A stretch of 64,000 nt of DNA from Stakelama marina (GCF_018122655.1 NZ_JAGRQC010000003.1:1-64000), one strand, 5' to 3'. Positions 16,225 through 25,381 are shown, counted from the stretch's first letter. Notes: generated by a model not told the origin, from the sequence alone. Made by a program: numbers and translations.

Positions 16225-17855
16225 TGCGCGTCGATCGGCGCTCGCTCCTCGCCGGCATGGCGGCCTTGGGTCCGGCATCCGGCGCGCTTGCCCGGGGGGC
16301 AGGCGGCATCGCTGCCGGCCCGGTGCAGCCGAACTGGGGCTCGTTCATCGACCAGTATCGTTTCCCCGACTGGTTCCGCGACGCCAAGCTCGGCCTGTGG
16401 GCGCATTGGGGCCCGCAGTCGGTGCCCGAACAGGGCGATTGGTATGGCCGCTTCATGTACATGCAGGGCCACCCGATGTACGAGCATCACCTGAAGACGT
16501 ACGGCCACCCCGCCGATACCGGGATGATCGACATCCAGCACCGCTGGACCGCCGACAAATGGGACCCCGACGCGCTGATCGCGCGGTACAAGAAGGCCGG
16601 CGCCAAATATTTCGTCTCGCTCGCCTGTCATCACGACAATCTCGATTGCTGGGACAGCGCGCACCACGCCTGGAACGCGACGCGTGTCGGGCCCAAGCGC
16701 GACGTCGTCGGCACCTGGGCGAAGGCGGCGCGCGAGGCGGGCCTGCGCTTCGGCGTGTCGAACCACAGCTCGCACGCCTGGCACTGGTTCCAGACCGCCT
16801 ATGCCTATGATCCCGTCGGCCCACGCGCGGGCGAACGCTACGACGCCTATCGCCTGACCGCCGCCGATGGTGCGGGCAAATGGTGGGACGGGCTCGATCC
16901 GCAGAAGCTTTATACCGGCCGCCACATGGTCGCGCCCGACGGCATCGACACGATCGATGCGATGAACGCCTGGCACGACGCGCATGACGGGCAATGGATG
17001 GAGCATGGCCCGGCCGGTGATCCCGGCTATGTCACGCAGTGGCTCAAGAGGCAGATCGACCTGATCGAAAAATATCGGCCCGACCTCTGCTATTTCGACG
17101 ATCACGGCGTGCCGTTCGGCAGCGCGGGAATGGAAGCGATCGCCGATTATTACAACCGCTCGATCGGCTGGCACGGCGACATCGAGGTCGTCGCCAATAT
17201 CAAGAAGCTCGAACCGTGGCAGCGGCTCGGCATCGTCGACGATGTCGAGCGCGGCTTCATCGATACGGGTCGCGACGCGCCATGGCAGACGGGAACGTGT
17301 ATCGGCGACTGGTTCTACAATGCCGCACGGTACCGCGATCACAGCTACAAGAGTGCCGAACAGGTCATTCAGCGGCTTGCCGACGTCGTGTCGAAGAACG
17401 GCAACCTGCTGCTCTCGATCCCCCAACGCGGCGACGGCACGATCGACAGCGACGAGGAGAAGATCCTCGACGCGATGGCGGAGTGGATGGCGATCAATGA
17501 CGAGGCGATCTTCGCCTCGCGGCCGTGGCGCGTCTATGGCGAAGGCCCGACCGAATTGAAGGCGGGGATGCAGAACGAAAGCGCGCAGGGCGCCTTCACC
17601 CCGCACGACATCCGCTTCACGACCAAGGGCGAAACGCTCTACGCGATCCTGCTCGGCTGGCCCGACGGCGAAGTGCCGATCCGCGCTCTAGGCACGCGCG
17701 CGAGCGACGCGAACATCGCCCGGGTAACGCTGCTCGGCGGAGGACCGGTCCGTCACCGCCGCGATGGCGAGGCGCTCCATGTCACGCTCCCCGCCAGTAC
17801 GCATGGCGGCTTCGTACCCGTCCTGCGGATCGACGGCCGGGGCCTGACGGCATGA
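16224..17855 (+). CDS. Exported alpha-L-fucosidase, GH29
   Basis: 543 residues. The N-terminus MRVDRRSLLAGMAALG resembles a Tat signal. The GH29 catalytic barrel follows: WFRDAKLGLWAHWGPQS, HHDNLDCWDS, the substrate-histidine region FGVSNHSSHAWHW, and the nucleophile Asp292 in PDLCYFDDHG. VSKNGNLLLSIPQRGDG is the conserved end of the barrel, and a C-terminal beta domain closes the protein. It releases L-fucose from fucosylated glycans; given the neighbours, xyloglucan side chains are the most likely substrate. Its stop overlaps the permease start by ATGA, tying fucose release directly to fucose uptake. Confidence 0.92.
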   Translation: MRVDRRSLLAGMAALGPASGALARGAGGIAAGPVQPNWGSFIDQYRFPDWFRDAKLGLWAHWGPQSVPEQGDWYGRFMYMQGHPMYEHHLKTYGHPADTGMIDIQHRWTADKWDPDALIARYKKAGAKYFVSLACHHDNLDCWDSAHHAWNATRVGPKRDVVGTWAKAAREAGLRFGVSNHSSHAWHWFQTAYAYDPVGPRAGERYDAYRLTAADGAGKWWDGLDPQKLYTGRHMVAPDGIDTIDAMNAWHDAHDGQWMEHGPAGDPGYVTQWLKRQIDLIEKYRPDLCYFDDHGVPFGSAGMEAIADYYNRSIGWHGDIEVVANIKKLEPWQRLGIVDDVERGFIDTGRDAPWQTGTCIGDWFYNAARYRDHSYKSAEQVIQRLADVVSKNGNLLLSIPQRGDGTIDSDEEKILDAMAEWMAINDEAIFASRPWRVYGEGPTELKAGMQNESAQGAFTPHDIRFTTKGETLYAILLGWPDGEVPIRALGTRASDANIARVTLLGGGPVRHRRDGEALHVTLPASTHGGFVPVLRIDGRGLTA

Positions 17856-19120
17856 ACGCGCAAGCACAGATGGTCGCCCAGCGGCGGATCGCGCCATTCG
17901 TGCTCATCGTCGCGCTGTTTTTCCTGTGGGGCGTCGCGAACAACCTCAACGACGTGCTGATCGCGCATTTCAAGAAGCTGTTCACGCTGTCCGACCTGCA
18001 GGCCGGGCTCGTCCAGTCGGCCTTCTATCTCGGCTATTTCTGCCTCGCCATTCCTGCCGCGCTGTTCATGCGCAAACAGGGATACCGCGCCGCCGTCATC
18101 CTCGGCCTCTGCCTCTACGGGCTCGGTGCGCTGCTGTTCTGGCCGGCGGCGAGCGCGCAGAGCTATCCCTTCTTTCTCGGCGCGCTGTTCGTCATCGCCA
18201 GCGGCCTGGCTTTTCTGGAAACCTCGGCCAATCCGCTGATCGCACGGCTCGGGCCCGAAGACAGCGCGTCGCAGCGGCTCAACCTCGCCCAGGCGTTCAA
18301 CCCGCTCGGCTCGATCGTCGGCGTGCTCATCGGCAGCCAGTTCATCCTTGCCGGCGTCGATCACGGCGCCGACGAGCTGGCGCGCATGCCCGAGGGCGCA
18401 CTCGCCGCGTGGCGCGCCAGCGAGGCGGCGGCGGTCCAGCTCCCCTATCTGTTCATTGGGGTCGGTGTGATCGCATGGGCGATCCTGATCCGCGTCACAC
18501 CCTTCCCCGCTATCGCCACCGCGACCGACGTCGAAGACGATGTCGGCGCCGCATCCGACTTCATCCAGCTCCTCAAACGCCCGCCCTTCCTCCTCGGTGT
18601 CGCAGCGCAATTCTTCTATGTCGGCGCGCAGGTCGGCGTATGGAGTTTCCTGATCCGCTACGCCCACGACGCCGCGAACACGAGCGACCAGACCGGCGCG
18701 CACTATCTGACGCTGTCGCTTGTCCTGTTCATGATCGGGCGGTTCGCCGGATCGGCACTGATGGCGCGGCTGCCTGCGCTCGGCCTGCTGCGCGCTTTCG
18801 CCGCGATCGGATGCGCGCTCTGCGTGTTCGCGACCTTCGTCCACGGCATGACCGGCGTCGGAGCGCTCGTCGCGAGCAGCTTCTTCATGTCGATCATGTA
18901 CCCGACGATCTTCGCTGAATCGGTGCGCGGTCTGGGGCCGCAGACCAAGCCGGCATCGGCGCTGCTCGTCATGGCGATCATCGGCGGCGCGGTGTTCCCG
19001 GCGCTGATGGGCTATGTCTCCGACACCAGCGGCTCGATCGTCTTCGCGATGCTGGTGCCCGCCGCCTGCTTCGCGGTCGTGTTGCTGTTCGGCGTGGTCA
19101 AGGCGAGGCGCCGGACATGA
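17852..19120 (+). CDS. fucP: L-fucose:H+ symporter, FucP-type MFS permease
   Basis: 422 residues with about 12 hydrophobic segments. Family features include FFLWGVANNLNDVLIAHFKKLF in helix 1, GYFCLAIPAALFMRKQGYRAA after helix 2, and LETSANPLIARLGPE in helix 4, which match the sugar symporter group FucP/NanT-like within the major facilitator superfamily. It sits between the alpha-fucosidase and fuconolactonase genes with ATGA overlaps on both sides, so L-fucose is the expected substrate. A paralogue at 45317 in the arabinose/galactose region probably carries a different sugar. Confidence 0.88.
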   Translation: MNAQAQMVAQRRIAPFVLIVALFFLWGVANNLNDVLIAHFKKLFTLSDLQAGLVQSAFYLGYFCLAIPAALFMRKQGYRAAVILGLCLYGLGALLFWPAASAQSYPFFLGALFVIASGLAFLETSANPLIARLGPEDSASQRLNLAQAFNPLGSIVGVLIGSQFILAGVDHGADELARMPEGALAAWRASEAAAVQLPYLFIGVGVIAWAILIRVTPFPAIATATDVEDDVGAASDFIQLLKRPPFLLGVAAQFFYVGAQVGVWSFLIRYAHDAANTSDQTGAHYLTLSLVLFMIGRFAGSALMARLPALGLLRAFAAIGCALCVFATFVHGMTGVGALVASSFFMSIMYPTIFAESVRGLGPQTKPASALLVMAIIGGAVFPALMGYVSDTSGSIVFAMLVPAACFAVVLLFGVVKARRRT

Positions 19121-19920
19121 TCGACGCGCATGTCCATGTCTGGCAGCTCGGCCGTAACGGCTGCACCTGGCCCGATGCCAGCCTGCCCGGCATCCACCGC
19201 GACTTCGCCGTCGACGACGCCCTGGCCGAGGCGCGCGCGAACGGCATCGACGATATCCTGCTGGTGCAGAGCCAGGAAGCCGCCGCCGATACCGAGTGGC
19301 TGCTCGACCAGGCCGCCGGGCACCACATGGTCGCCGGCGTCGTCGGCTGGACCGATATCGGCGATGCCCACGCCGTGGAATCGCTCGCCGCGGAAAACGC
19401 GCTACGCGGGCTGCGACCGATGGTGCAGGACCGCGAAGCCGACTGGTACGACCGGCCGGAACTCGACGCCGGTTTTGCAGCCATGGCATCGCGCGGGATC
19501 GTGCTCGACGCACTGGTCCGCCCGCAGCATCTCGCGTCGCTCGAACGCCTCGCGCGCCGCCATCCGCAGCTCCGTATCGTCATCGATCACGGTGCCAAGC
19601 CCGATCCGGCGGGCGACCTCGCGGCGTGGAACGAGGCCATGCGCAGCATCGCGCGATGTCCGAATGTGGCGTGCAAGCTGTCAGGGCTGCTGACCGAGCT
19701 CGCCCCCGGACAGCCGGGCGAAGCCGTCGCGCCGGTCTTTACCCTGCTCTGGGACGCTTTCGGTGCGGACCGGCTGATCTGGGGCAGCGACTGGCCGGTG
19801 CTGACACTTGCGGGGACGTATGCCGGCTGGCTCGACCAAGCACGCGCGCTCGTCCCCACCGCGCACCAGAACGCGGTCTTCGGCGGCAACGCCCGCCAAA
19901 TCTACGGACTGGCGCGATGA
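19117..19920 (+). CDS. L-fucono-1,5-lactonase, amidohydrolase family (COG3618)
   Basis: 267 residues, a single amidohydrolase-2 TIM barrel: MIDAHVHVW provides the HxH metal motif, VIDHGAKPD a third His region, and LIWGSDWPV the catalytic Asp. COG3618 members hydrolyse L-fuconolactone, L-rhamnonolactone or related sugar lactones in the cytoplasm. The order fucosidase, permease, lactonase, dehydrogenase makes fuconolactone the likely substrate, the second step of oxidative fucose breakdown. Overlaps of 4 bp on both sides couple it with its neighbours. Confidence 0.85.
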   Translation: MIDAHVHVWQLGRNGCTWPDASLPGIHRDFAVDDALAEARANGIDDILLVQSQEAAADTEWLLDQAAGHHMVAGVVGWTDIGDAHAVESLAAENALRGLRPMVQDREADWYDRPELDAGFAAMASRGIVLDALVRPQHLASLERLARRHPQLRIVIDHGAKPDPAGDLAAWNEAMRSIARCPNVACKLSGLLTELAPGQPGEAVAPVFTLLWDAFGADRLIWGSDWPVLTLAGTYAGWLDQARALVPTAHQNAVFGGNARQIYGLAR

Positions 19921-20900
19921 TCGATATTCCCTCTCTCGGCATGGGCTGCGCGGGAATCGGCAACCTCTACCGCGCCGTCGCGGACGAGGTCGCCATCGAC
20001 ACCGTCGTCCACGCATATGATCGCGGAGTCCGCTTCTTCGACGTCGCCCCGCATTACGGCTTCGGGCTTGCCGAGCGCCGTCTGGGCGAAGCGCTGAAGC
20101 AGTGCGATCCCGACGGCGAGGCAATCGTCTCGACGAAGGTCGGGCGGCTGCTCGACCCGACCGACAGCACGGCGCGAGAGCGGCACGGCTTCGTCGAGGC
20201 CGCCGGCTTCGAGCCGCGCTTCGACTATTCGGGCGATGCGGTCCGGCGCAGTCACGGCGAAAGCCTCGCGCGGCTGATGCGCGACCGCGTCGACCTGCTC
20301 CTCGCGCACGATCTCGGCACGCTGACGCATGGCGAAGCGAGCGCAGCGCACCTGCGGACCTTCCTCGACAGCGGCTATCCGGCGATGGCGCGGCTGCGCG
20401 ACGAAGGCGCGGTCGGTGCGATCGGGATCGGCGTCAACGAAATCACCGTCTGCCTCGAGCTGCTCGACGAGGTGCCGCTCGACGTTATCCTGCTCGCCGG
20501 CCGCTACACGCTGCTCGAACCCGATGCGGCGCTTCCGCTGCTCGATCGCTGCGCCGCGACCGGTACCCGCCTGATCGTCGGCGGCCCGTTCAACAGCGGC
20601 GTGCTGATCGAGGGCAGCGCCCGCGCCGCGCAATCGCATTATGATTATGCCGCGCCGCCCGACTGGGTGATCGACCGCGTCCACCGGCTCGAAGGGCTCT
20701 GCGACGAACACGACATCCGGATCGGTGCGGCTGCGCTCCAGTTCCCGCTGCGCGCCGCACCCGTTGCGAGCGTCATTCCGGGGCTCGTCGGCCGCGATCA
20801 GGTCGACGCCACCCTCGCCTTTCAGGAGGAAACCATCCCCGAACGCTTCTGGGACGCGCTGCCGTCACCATCCTTGCCACGCAGAGAATCCGCCGCATGA
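19917..20900 (+). CDS. Aldo/keto reductase, probable L-fucose 1-dehydrogenase
   Basis: 327 residues, an AKR barrel related to D-threo-aldose/pyridoxal 4-dehydrogenases. The catalytic tetrad is visible: Asp and Tyr in FDVAPHYGFG, Lys in VSTKVGR, His in LLAHDLG. NAD(P) is bound by the C-terminal loop (ASVIPGLVGRDQV). These enzymes oxidise L-fucose to L-fucono-1,5-lactone, the step before the adjacent lactonase. No other dehydrogenase suited to this step is in the operon. The chosen start overlaps the previous stop (ATGA at 19917). Confidence 0.85.
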   Translation: MIDIPSLGMGCAGIGNLYRAVADEVAIDTVVHAYDRGVRFFDVAPHYGFGLAERRLGEALKQCDPDGEAIVSTKVGRLLDPTDSTARERHGFVEAAGFEPRFDYSGDAVRRSHGESLARLMRDRVDLLLAHDLGTLTHGEASAAHLRTFLDSGYPAMARLRDEGAVGAIGIGVNEITVCLELLDEVPLDVILLAGRYTLLEPDAALPLLDRCAATGTRLIVGGPFNSGVLIEGSARAAQSHYDYAAPPDWVIDRVHRLEGLCDEHDIRIGAAALQFPLRAAPVASVIPGLVGRDQVDATLAFQEETIPERFWDALPSPSLPRRESAA

Positions 20901-21196
20901 GCGCGATCCTGCTCCATCCGGAGGACAATATCCTCGTCATCACCGCCGCGGTGAAGCCCGGCGACACGTTGGTCGTCGACGACACGAGCCTGACCGTCGA
21001 TGCCGCGATCGGGGTCGGTCACAAGATCGCGAGACGCGCGCTCGAGCCTGGCGACAAGGTCCTGAAATACGGCGCCCCGATCGGGTCGATGACGCAGGCC
21101 GCTGCGCCCGGCGCCTGGGTCCATCTCCACAATATGAAGAGTGACTATATCGCGAGCACCACGCGCGATGCGGTCGAGCAAAGGACAAGCTCATGA
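20897..21196 (+). CDS. UxaA-type sugar-acid dehydratase, small SAF-domain subunit
   Basis: 99 residues corresponding to the N-terminal SAF domain of altronate/galactarate dehydratases (LHPEDNILVITAAVKPGD, IGVGHKIARRAL, GDKVLKYGAPIG). In this family the SAF domain covers the active site of the larger domain, here encoded by the next gene. The two overlap by ATGA and must act together. In context the substrate is L-fuconate rather than altronate. Split UxaA pairs in a fucose cluster are known from the Campylobacter jejuni fuc island. Confidence 0.85.
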   Translation: MSAILLHPEDNILVITAAVKPGDTLVVDDTSLTVDAAIGVGHKIARRALEPGDKVLKYGAPIGSMTQAAAPGAWVHLHNMKSDYIASTTRDAVEQRTSS

Positions 21197-22398
21197 TACC
21201 CGCCTGGCAACGCAAGGACGGCCGCAAGGGCATCCGCAACGTCGTCGCCGTCTGCTATCTCGTCGAATGTGCGCACCATGTCGCGCGGCGCATCGTCGAC
21301 CGGATCGGCGCGCCCGACGTGCAGCTGATCGGCTTTCCCGGCTGCTACCCCAATGCCTATGCCGACAAGGTGATGCGCGCCATCGCCACCCACCCCAATC
21401 TCGGCGGAATGGTAATCGTGTCGCTGGGCTGCGAGAGCTTCAACCGCGCCGGGCTCGCCAAGGCGGTGCGCGAAAGCGGGCGCCCGGTCGAGACGCTGGT
21501 CATCCAGGAAGTCGGTGGCACCGCCGCGACGATTGCCGAGGGCATCGAGGCAGTCGAGCGCGTCCGCGCCGAAGCCGATCGTGCCGAGCGCACCGAAATG
21601 GCGGTCGACGAGCTGGTCATCGGCACCGTGTGCGGAGGCTCCGACGGGACCAGCGGCATCACCGCAAATCCCGCGGTCGGCCGCGCGTTCGACCGGCTGG
21701 TCGGCGAAGGCGCCACCTGCCTGTTCGAGGAAACCGGCGAACTCGTCGGCTGCGAGGCGATCATGGCCGACCGCGCGGTGACGCCCGAACTCGGCGAAGC
21801 GCTCAAGGAATCGGTTGCCAAGGCAGAGCGCTACTACACCGTCATGGGCTTCGGCAGTTTCGCCGCCGGCAATGCCGAGGGCGGCCTGACCACGCAGGAA
21901 GAAAAGTCGATGGGCGCCTATTCCAAGTCGGGAAGCTCGCCCATCTCCGGCATCGTCAAGCCCGGCGACGTGCCGCCGGCGGGCGGGCTCTATCTGCTCG
22001 ATGTCGTCCCCGACGGCGAACCGCGTTTCGGCTTTCCCAATATCTCCGACAATGCGGAGATCGTCGAGCTGATCGCGTGCGGCGCGCATATCATCCTGTT
22101 CACGACCGGGCGCGGATCGGTCGTGGGCTCCGCGATTTCGCCGGTCATCAAGATCTGCGCGAACCCGGAAACCGCGCGCCGGCTCGCCGCCGACATGGAT
22201 ATCGATGCCGGCCGCATCCTCGAGGACGCGGCGACCATCGAAGACGTCGGTACCGAGATCTATAACCGCACGCTGGCCGTGGCCAAGGGCGAGCACAGCG
22301 TGTCCGAAGCGCTCGGCCATCAGGAGTTCATTCTGACCTACAAGAGCTTCGAGCCGATCGGGCCGGGCTGTCTGCCGACCCGCGCGGGCGCGGCATGA
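21193..22398 (+). CDS. UxaA-type sugar-acid dehydratase, large catalytic subunit (probable L-fuconate dehydratase)
   Basis: 401 residues matching the C-terminal catalytic portion of UxaA/GarD dehydratases: RKGIRNVVAVCYLVECAHHV, the metal-site region FPGCYPN, EVGGTAATIAEG, VCGGSDGTSGITANPAVG, LFEETGELVGCEA and the C-terminal IKICANPET. It would dehydrate L-fuconate to 2-keto-3-deoxy-L-fuconate using Fe2+. Enolase-superfamily fuconate dehydratase, the usual solution in Xanthomonas, is absent. ATGA overlaps link it to the small subunit and to the SDR. Confidence 0.87.
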   Translation: MIPAWQRKDGRKGIRNVVAVCYLVECAHHVARRIVDRIGAPDVQLIGFPGCYPNAYADKVMRAIATHPNLGGMVIVSLGCESFNRAGLAKAVRESGRPVETLVIQEVGGTAATIAEGIEAVERVRAEADRAERTEMAVDELVIGTVCGGSDGTSGITANPAVGRAFDRLVGEGATCLFEETGELVGCEAIMADRAVTPELGEALKESVAKAERYYTVMGFGSFAAGNAEGGLTTQEEKSMGAYSKSGSSPISGIVKPGDVPPAGGLYLLDVVPDGEPRFGFPNISDNAEIVELIACGAHIILFTTGRGSVVGSAISPVIKICANPETARRLAADMDIDAGRILEDAATIEDVGTEIYNRTLAVAKGEHSVSEALGHQEFILTYKSFEPIGPGCLPTRAGAA

Positions 22399-23123
22399 GC
22401 AGACGGCTCGCCGGAAAGCGCGCGCTGGTGACGGCTGCGGGCCAGGGCATCGGCCGCGCCATCGCCGAACGGTTCGTGGACGAGGGTGCGAGCGTGACCG
22501 CAACCGATATCGACGCTGCCAAGCTCAACGGGCTGGCGTGCGAAACCCATGCGCTCGATGTCCGCGACCGCGATGCGATCGCCGCGCTGGCCACCGAAAC
22601 CGGTCGCGTCGACATTCTCGTCAATTGCGCGGGCTTCGTGCACAGCGGCACGATCCTCGATTGCGACGAGGATGCCTGGGCGTTTTCAAACGACCTCAAC
22701 GTGACCGCGATGTACCGCACCGTCCGTGCGTGGCTTCCGGGCATGCTCGATGCCGGCGGCGGGTCGATCGTCAACGTCTCGTCGATCGCAAGCTCGATCA
22801 AGGGCATCCCCAATCGCTTCGCCTATGGCGCGACCAAGGCCGCGGTGATCGGCCTTACCAAGTCGGTCGCCGCCGATTTCGTCGGGCGCGGCGTTCGCTG
22901 CAATGCGATTTGCCCGGGCACGGTCGATTCACCGTCGCTGCAACAGCGACTGCGCGACACCGGCGATTACGAAGCGGCGCAGCGCGAGTTCGTCGCGCGC
23001 CAGCCGATGGGCCGGCTCGGTCGTCCGGAGGAAATCGCAGCACTTGCAAGCTATCTCGCCAGCGATGAAGCTGCCTTCACCACCGGGCAGACGCACATCG
23101 TCGACGGCGGCTGGATCAATTGA
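22395..23123 (+). CDS. SDR, probable 2-keto-3-deoxy-L-fuconate dehydrogenase
   Basis: 242 residues, a classical short-chain dehydrogenase: TAAGQGIGRA cofactor motif, NCAGF, catalytic Ser in VSSIASS, YGATK (Tyr/Lys), and the C-terminal GQTHIVDGG typical of the family. Close relatives oxidise 2-keto-3-deoxy-L-fuconate to 2,4-diketo-3-deoxy-L-fuconate with NAD+. The pathway needs this step between the dehydratase before it and the FAH-type hydrolase after it. Gene overlap with UxaA is 4 bp. Confidence 0.87.
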   Translation: MSRRLAGKRALVTAAGQGIGRAIAERFVDEGASVTATDIDAAKLNGLACETHALDVRDRDAIAALATETGRVDILVNCAGFVHSGTILDCDEDAWAFSNDLNVTAMYRTVRAWLPGMLDAGGGSIVNVSSIASSIKGIPNRFAYGATKAAVIGLTKSVAADFVGRGVRCNAICPGTVDSPSLQQRLRDTGDYEAAQREFVARQPMGRLGRPEEIAALASYLASDEAAFTTGQTHIVDGGWIN

Positions 23124-23133
23124 GGAGATTTTC

Positions 23134-23979
23134 GTGAGGCTTGTCCGATATGGCGACGCCGGCAGCGAACGGCCCGGGCTGATCGACGACGACGGTGTGT
23201 TGCGCGACCTGTCCGCGCATGTCGCCGATATCGACGGCGCGCATATCGGCCCCGAGAGCATTGCGAAGCTCGCGGCGATCGACACGGGCAGCCTGCCAAA
23301 GGTCGACCGCTCGCCGCGCCTCGGCCCCTGCGTCGGCGGCGTCGGCAAGTTCCTGTGCATCGGGCTCAACTATTCGGATCATGCTGCCGAGACCGGGGCG
23401 ACCGTCCCGCCCGAGCCCGTCCTCTTCACCAAGGCGACGAGCGCGATCATCGGTCCCGACGACACCGTCCGGCTGCCGCGCGGTTCGAAAAAGAGCGATT
23501 GGGAAGTCGAGCTCGGCATCGTCATCGGCAGCGCCGCCAAATATGTCGACGAAGCCGACGCCGAGCGGCACATTGCAGGCTACTGCGTCATCAACGACAT
23601 TTCCGAGCGCGAATATCAGCTCGAACGGCACGGCACCTGGGACAAGGGCAAGGGCTGCGATACATTCGGCCCCATCGGCCCGTGGCTGGTGACGCGCGAC
23701 GACGTGACCGACCCGGCAAATCTGTCGATGTGGCTCGACGTCAACGGCAAGCGCTATCAGGACGGCTCGACCGCGACGATGGTGTACAAACCCGCATTCC
23801 TCGTCAGCTATCTCAGCCAGTTCATGACGCTGCATCCGGGCGACGTCATCTCGACCGGCACGCCGCCCGGCGTGGGCATGGGGCAGTCGCCGCAGGTGTT
23901 TCTGAAGGATGGGGACGTGATGACGCTGGGGATCGAGGGCCTGGGCGAGCAGCGCCAGGCGGTCGTCGCCGATCGATGA
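23134..23979 (+). CDS. FAH-family hydrolase, probable 2,4-diketo-3-deoxy-L-fuconate hydrolase
   Basis: 281 residues from a GTG start with GAGGAG 6 nt upstream. The fumarylacetoacetate-hydrolase fold has metal ligands in DWEVELGIVIG and CVINDISEREYQ, then KGCDTFGPIGPWLV and STGTPPGVGMG. These enzymes split 2,4-diketo-3-deoxy-L-fuconate into pyruvate and L-lactate, completing the fucose pathway; relatives act on the rhamnose analogue or as acylpyruvases. The stop overlaps the next start (ATGA). Confidence 0.87.
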   Translation: MRLVRYGDAGSERPGLIDDDGVLRDLSAHVADIDGAHIGPESIAKLAAIDTGSLPKVDRSPRLGPCVGGVGKFLCIGLNYSDHAAETGATVPPEPVLFTKATSAIIGPDDTVRLPRGSKKSDWEVELGIVIGSAAKYVDEADAERHIAGYCVINDISEREYQLERHGTWDKGKGCDTFGPIGPWLVTRDDVTDPANLSMWLDVNGKRYQDGSTATMVYKPAFLVSYLSQFMTLHPGDVISTGTPPGVGMGQSPQVFLKDGDVMTLGIEGLGEQRQAVVADR

Positions 23980-24353
23980 CCGCACGCGGCACGCGCCATG
24001 TCCTGCTCTGCGATCTGAAGGACGATCCCCGCTCCTTCGAACGGTATGAGGCGTGGCATGCCGCCGGCGCGGTTCCCAAGGCTGTGGTTCGCAGTATCCA
24101 TGCCGCCGATATCCGGGCGATGGAAATCTATCGCTGCGGGCCGCGACTGGTCATGGTGATGGAAACCGGGCCCGGCTTCGATCCGGCAGCGAAGCGCCGG
24201 GCCGATGCGGCAGATCCCGATGTGCAGGCATGGGAACGGCTGATGGACGAATTCCAGCAACAGCTCGCCTGGGCTGGGCCGGATCAGAAATGGGTGCCGG
24301 CCGCGCGAATCTTCTCGCTGGACGAGCAGCCGCAAGCGGCGGAAACACGGTGA
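23976..24353 (+). CDS. L-rhamnose/L-fucose mutarotase family protein (DUF718)
   Basis: 125 residues, the RhaM/FucU-like dimeric barrel: HVLLCDLKDDPRSFERYEAWH at the start, IHAADIRAMEIYRCGPRLVMVMET in the middle, and a conserved WVPAARIFSL end. It interconverts sugar anomers, here presumably feeding the correct fucopyranose anomer to the dehydrogenase. A DUF718 mutarotase is likewise present in the C. jejuni fucose island. It is last in the overlapping run; 78 bp follow before the regulator. Confidence 0.87.
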   Translation: MTARGTRHVLLCDLKDDPRSFERYEAWHAAGAVPKAVVRSIHAADIRAMEIYRCGPRLVMVMETGPGFDPAAKRRADAADPDVQAWERLMDEFQQQLAWAGPDQKWVPAARIFSLDEQPQAAETR

Positions 24354-24431
24354 TGCCGCAGGACCGAAGCGCCACGGCATTGCAACACGGCCGGAGATCG
24401 GCAATGTCGCGATCAAAGGGGATCGAACCAC

Positions 24432-25193
24432 GTGAGTAGCGAGCCGAAATACCGCGCGCCGGCGCTGCAAAAGGGTCTGTCGATTCTCGAAACGCTCGCG
24501 CATGCGAGCGAACCGATGAGCATGTCGGATATCTCGACCGCGCTCGAACGCTCGCGCAACGAGATCTTTCGCATGCTGCAGGTGCTCGAGGAAATGCGCT
24601 ACATTTCACGCGATGCCAGCGGCGGCTATTCGCTGACCAACCGGCTGTTTGCGCTGTCCATGCACCAGCCGCCGGTACGCGACCTGCTCTCGCTCGCCTT
24701 TCCGGTGATGCAGAAGCTCGCCGACGATGTCGGCCAGTCCTGCCACATTGCGGTCGCCTCCGGTGCCGAAATGGTCGTCGTCGCGCGCGTCGAAGCGCCG
24801 GGTCTGCTCGGCTTCGCGGTGCGCGTCGGCTATCGTCGGCCGCTCAACGTCTCCGCGTCTGGGCTGACGTTGCTCGCGTTCGAACCCGAAGCACGCCGGT
24901 CGCAGATGCTCGACGAGATCGAACTGCTCGACGGCAAGTTCGACCGCGCAGCCCTGATCACGCAGCTCGACGACATCGTGGCGGAGGGGCATGTCGCTCG
25001 CGAAAGCCGCATGATCAACGGCATTCTCGATATTTCGGCGCCGATCCTCGCTGCTGGCGAGGCGCGCGCCGCGCTGACCATTCCCTATGTCAGCGGCGCC
25101 AGTGCGAAAATGGATGCCGATCGCACCACTGAATTCATTCGGCGCGCGGCGCTCGAAATTTCGCACGCACTGCAAGGGACTCGGATAGAATAG
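24432..25193 (+). CDS. IclR-family transcriptional regulator
   Basis: 253 residues from GTG at 24432 (AAGGGG about 10 nt upstream). The N-terminal winged helix-turn-helix covers about 10-70 (LQKGLSILETLAHASEPMSMSDIS, RNEIFRMLQVLEEMRYI). The IclR effector-binding domain follows (GLLGFAVRVGYRRPLNVSASGLTLLAF, ILDISAPILAAGEARAALTIPYV). It is co-directional with the fucose operon and most likely controls it in response to fucose or a pathway keto-acid. A regulator of the same family heads the C. jejuni fucose island. The three TTTCAAATA-type sites nearby are candidate targets. Confidence 0.88.
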   Translation: MSSEPKYRAPALQKGLSILETLAHASEPMSMSDISTALERSRNEIFRMLQVLEEMRYISRDASGGYSLTNRLFALSMHQPPVRDLLSLAFPVMQKLADDVGQSCHIAVASGAEMVVVARVEAPGLLGFAVRVGYRRPLNVSASGLTLLAFEPEARRSQMLDEIELLDGKFDRAALITQLDDIVAEGHVARESRMINGILDISAPILAAGEARAALTIPYVSGASAKMDADRTTEFIRRAALEISHALQGTRIE

Positions 25194-25381
25194 GCGGCCG
25201 GTGTTGCCGGCAGCGCCAGCGCTCGTTTGGCAAGTCTGAACGCATATCCTGCAATGCGGTAGAGCGTGATGCGCCCCCGCTCCGAGCGACGACCGCATAG
25301 GCGTCACATTGCCGAGCTCGTACGGATGCCGCCAATGCCGAGCCGGGTTAAATGCGGTTTCAACATCGCCTGAACGAAACG

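Noticed and set aside
24354..24431. Possible small gene between mutarotase and IclR regulator
   Set aside because: Only 78 bp with a ribosome-binding site for the IclR GTG start; no independent frame.
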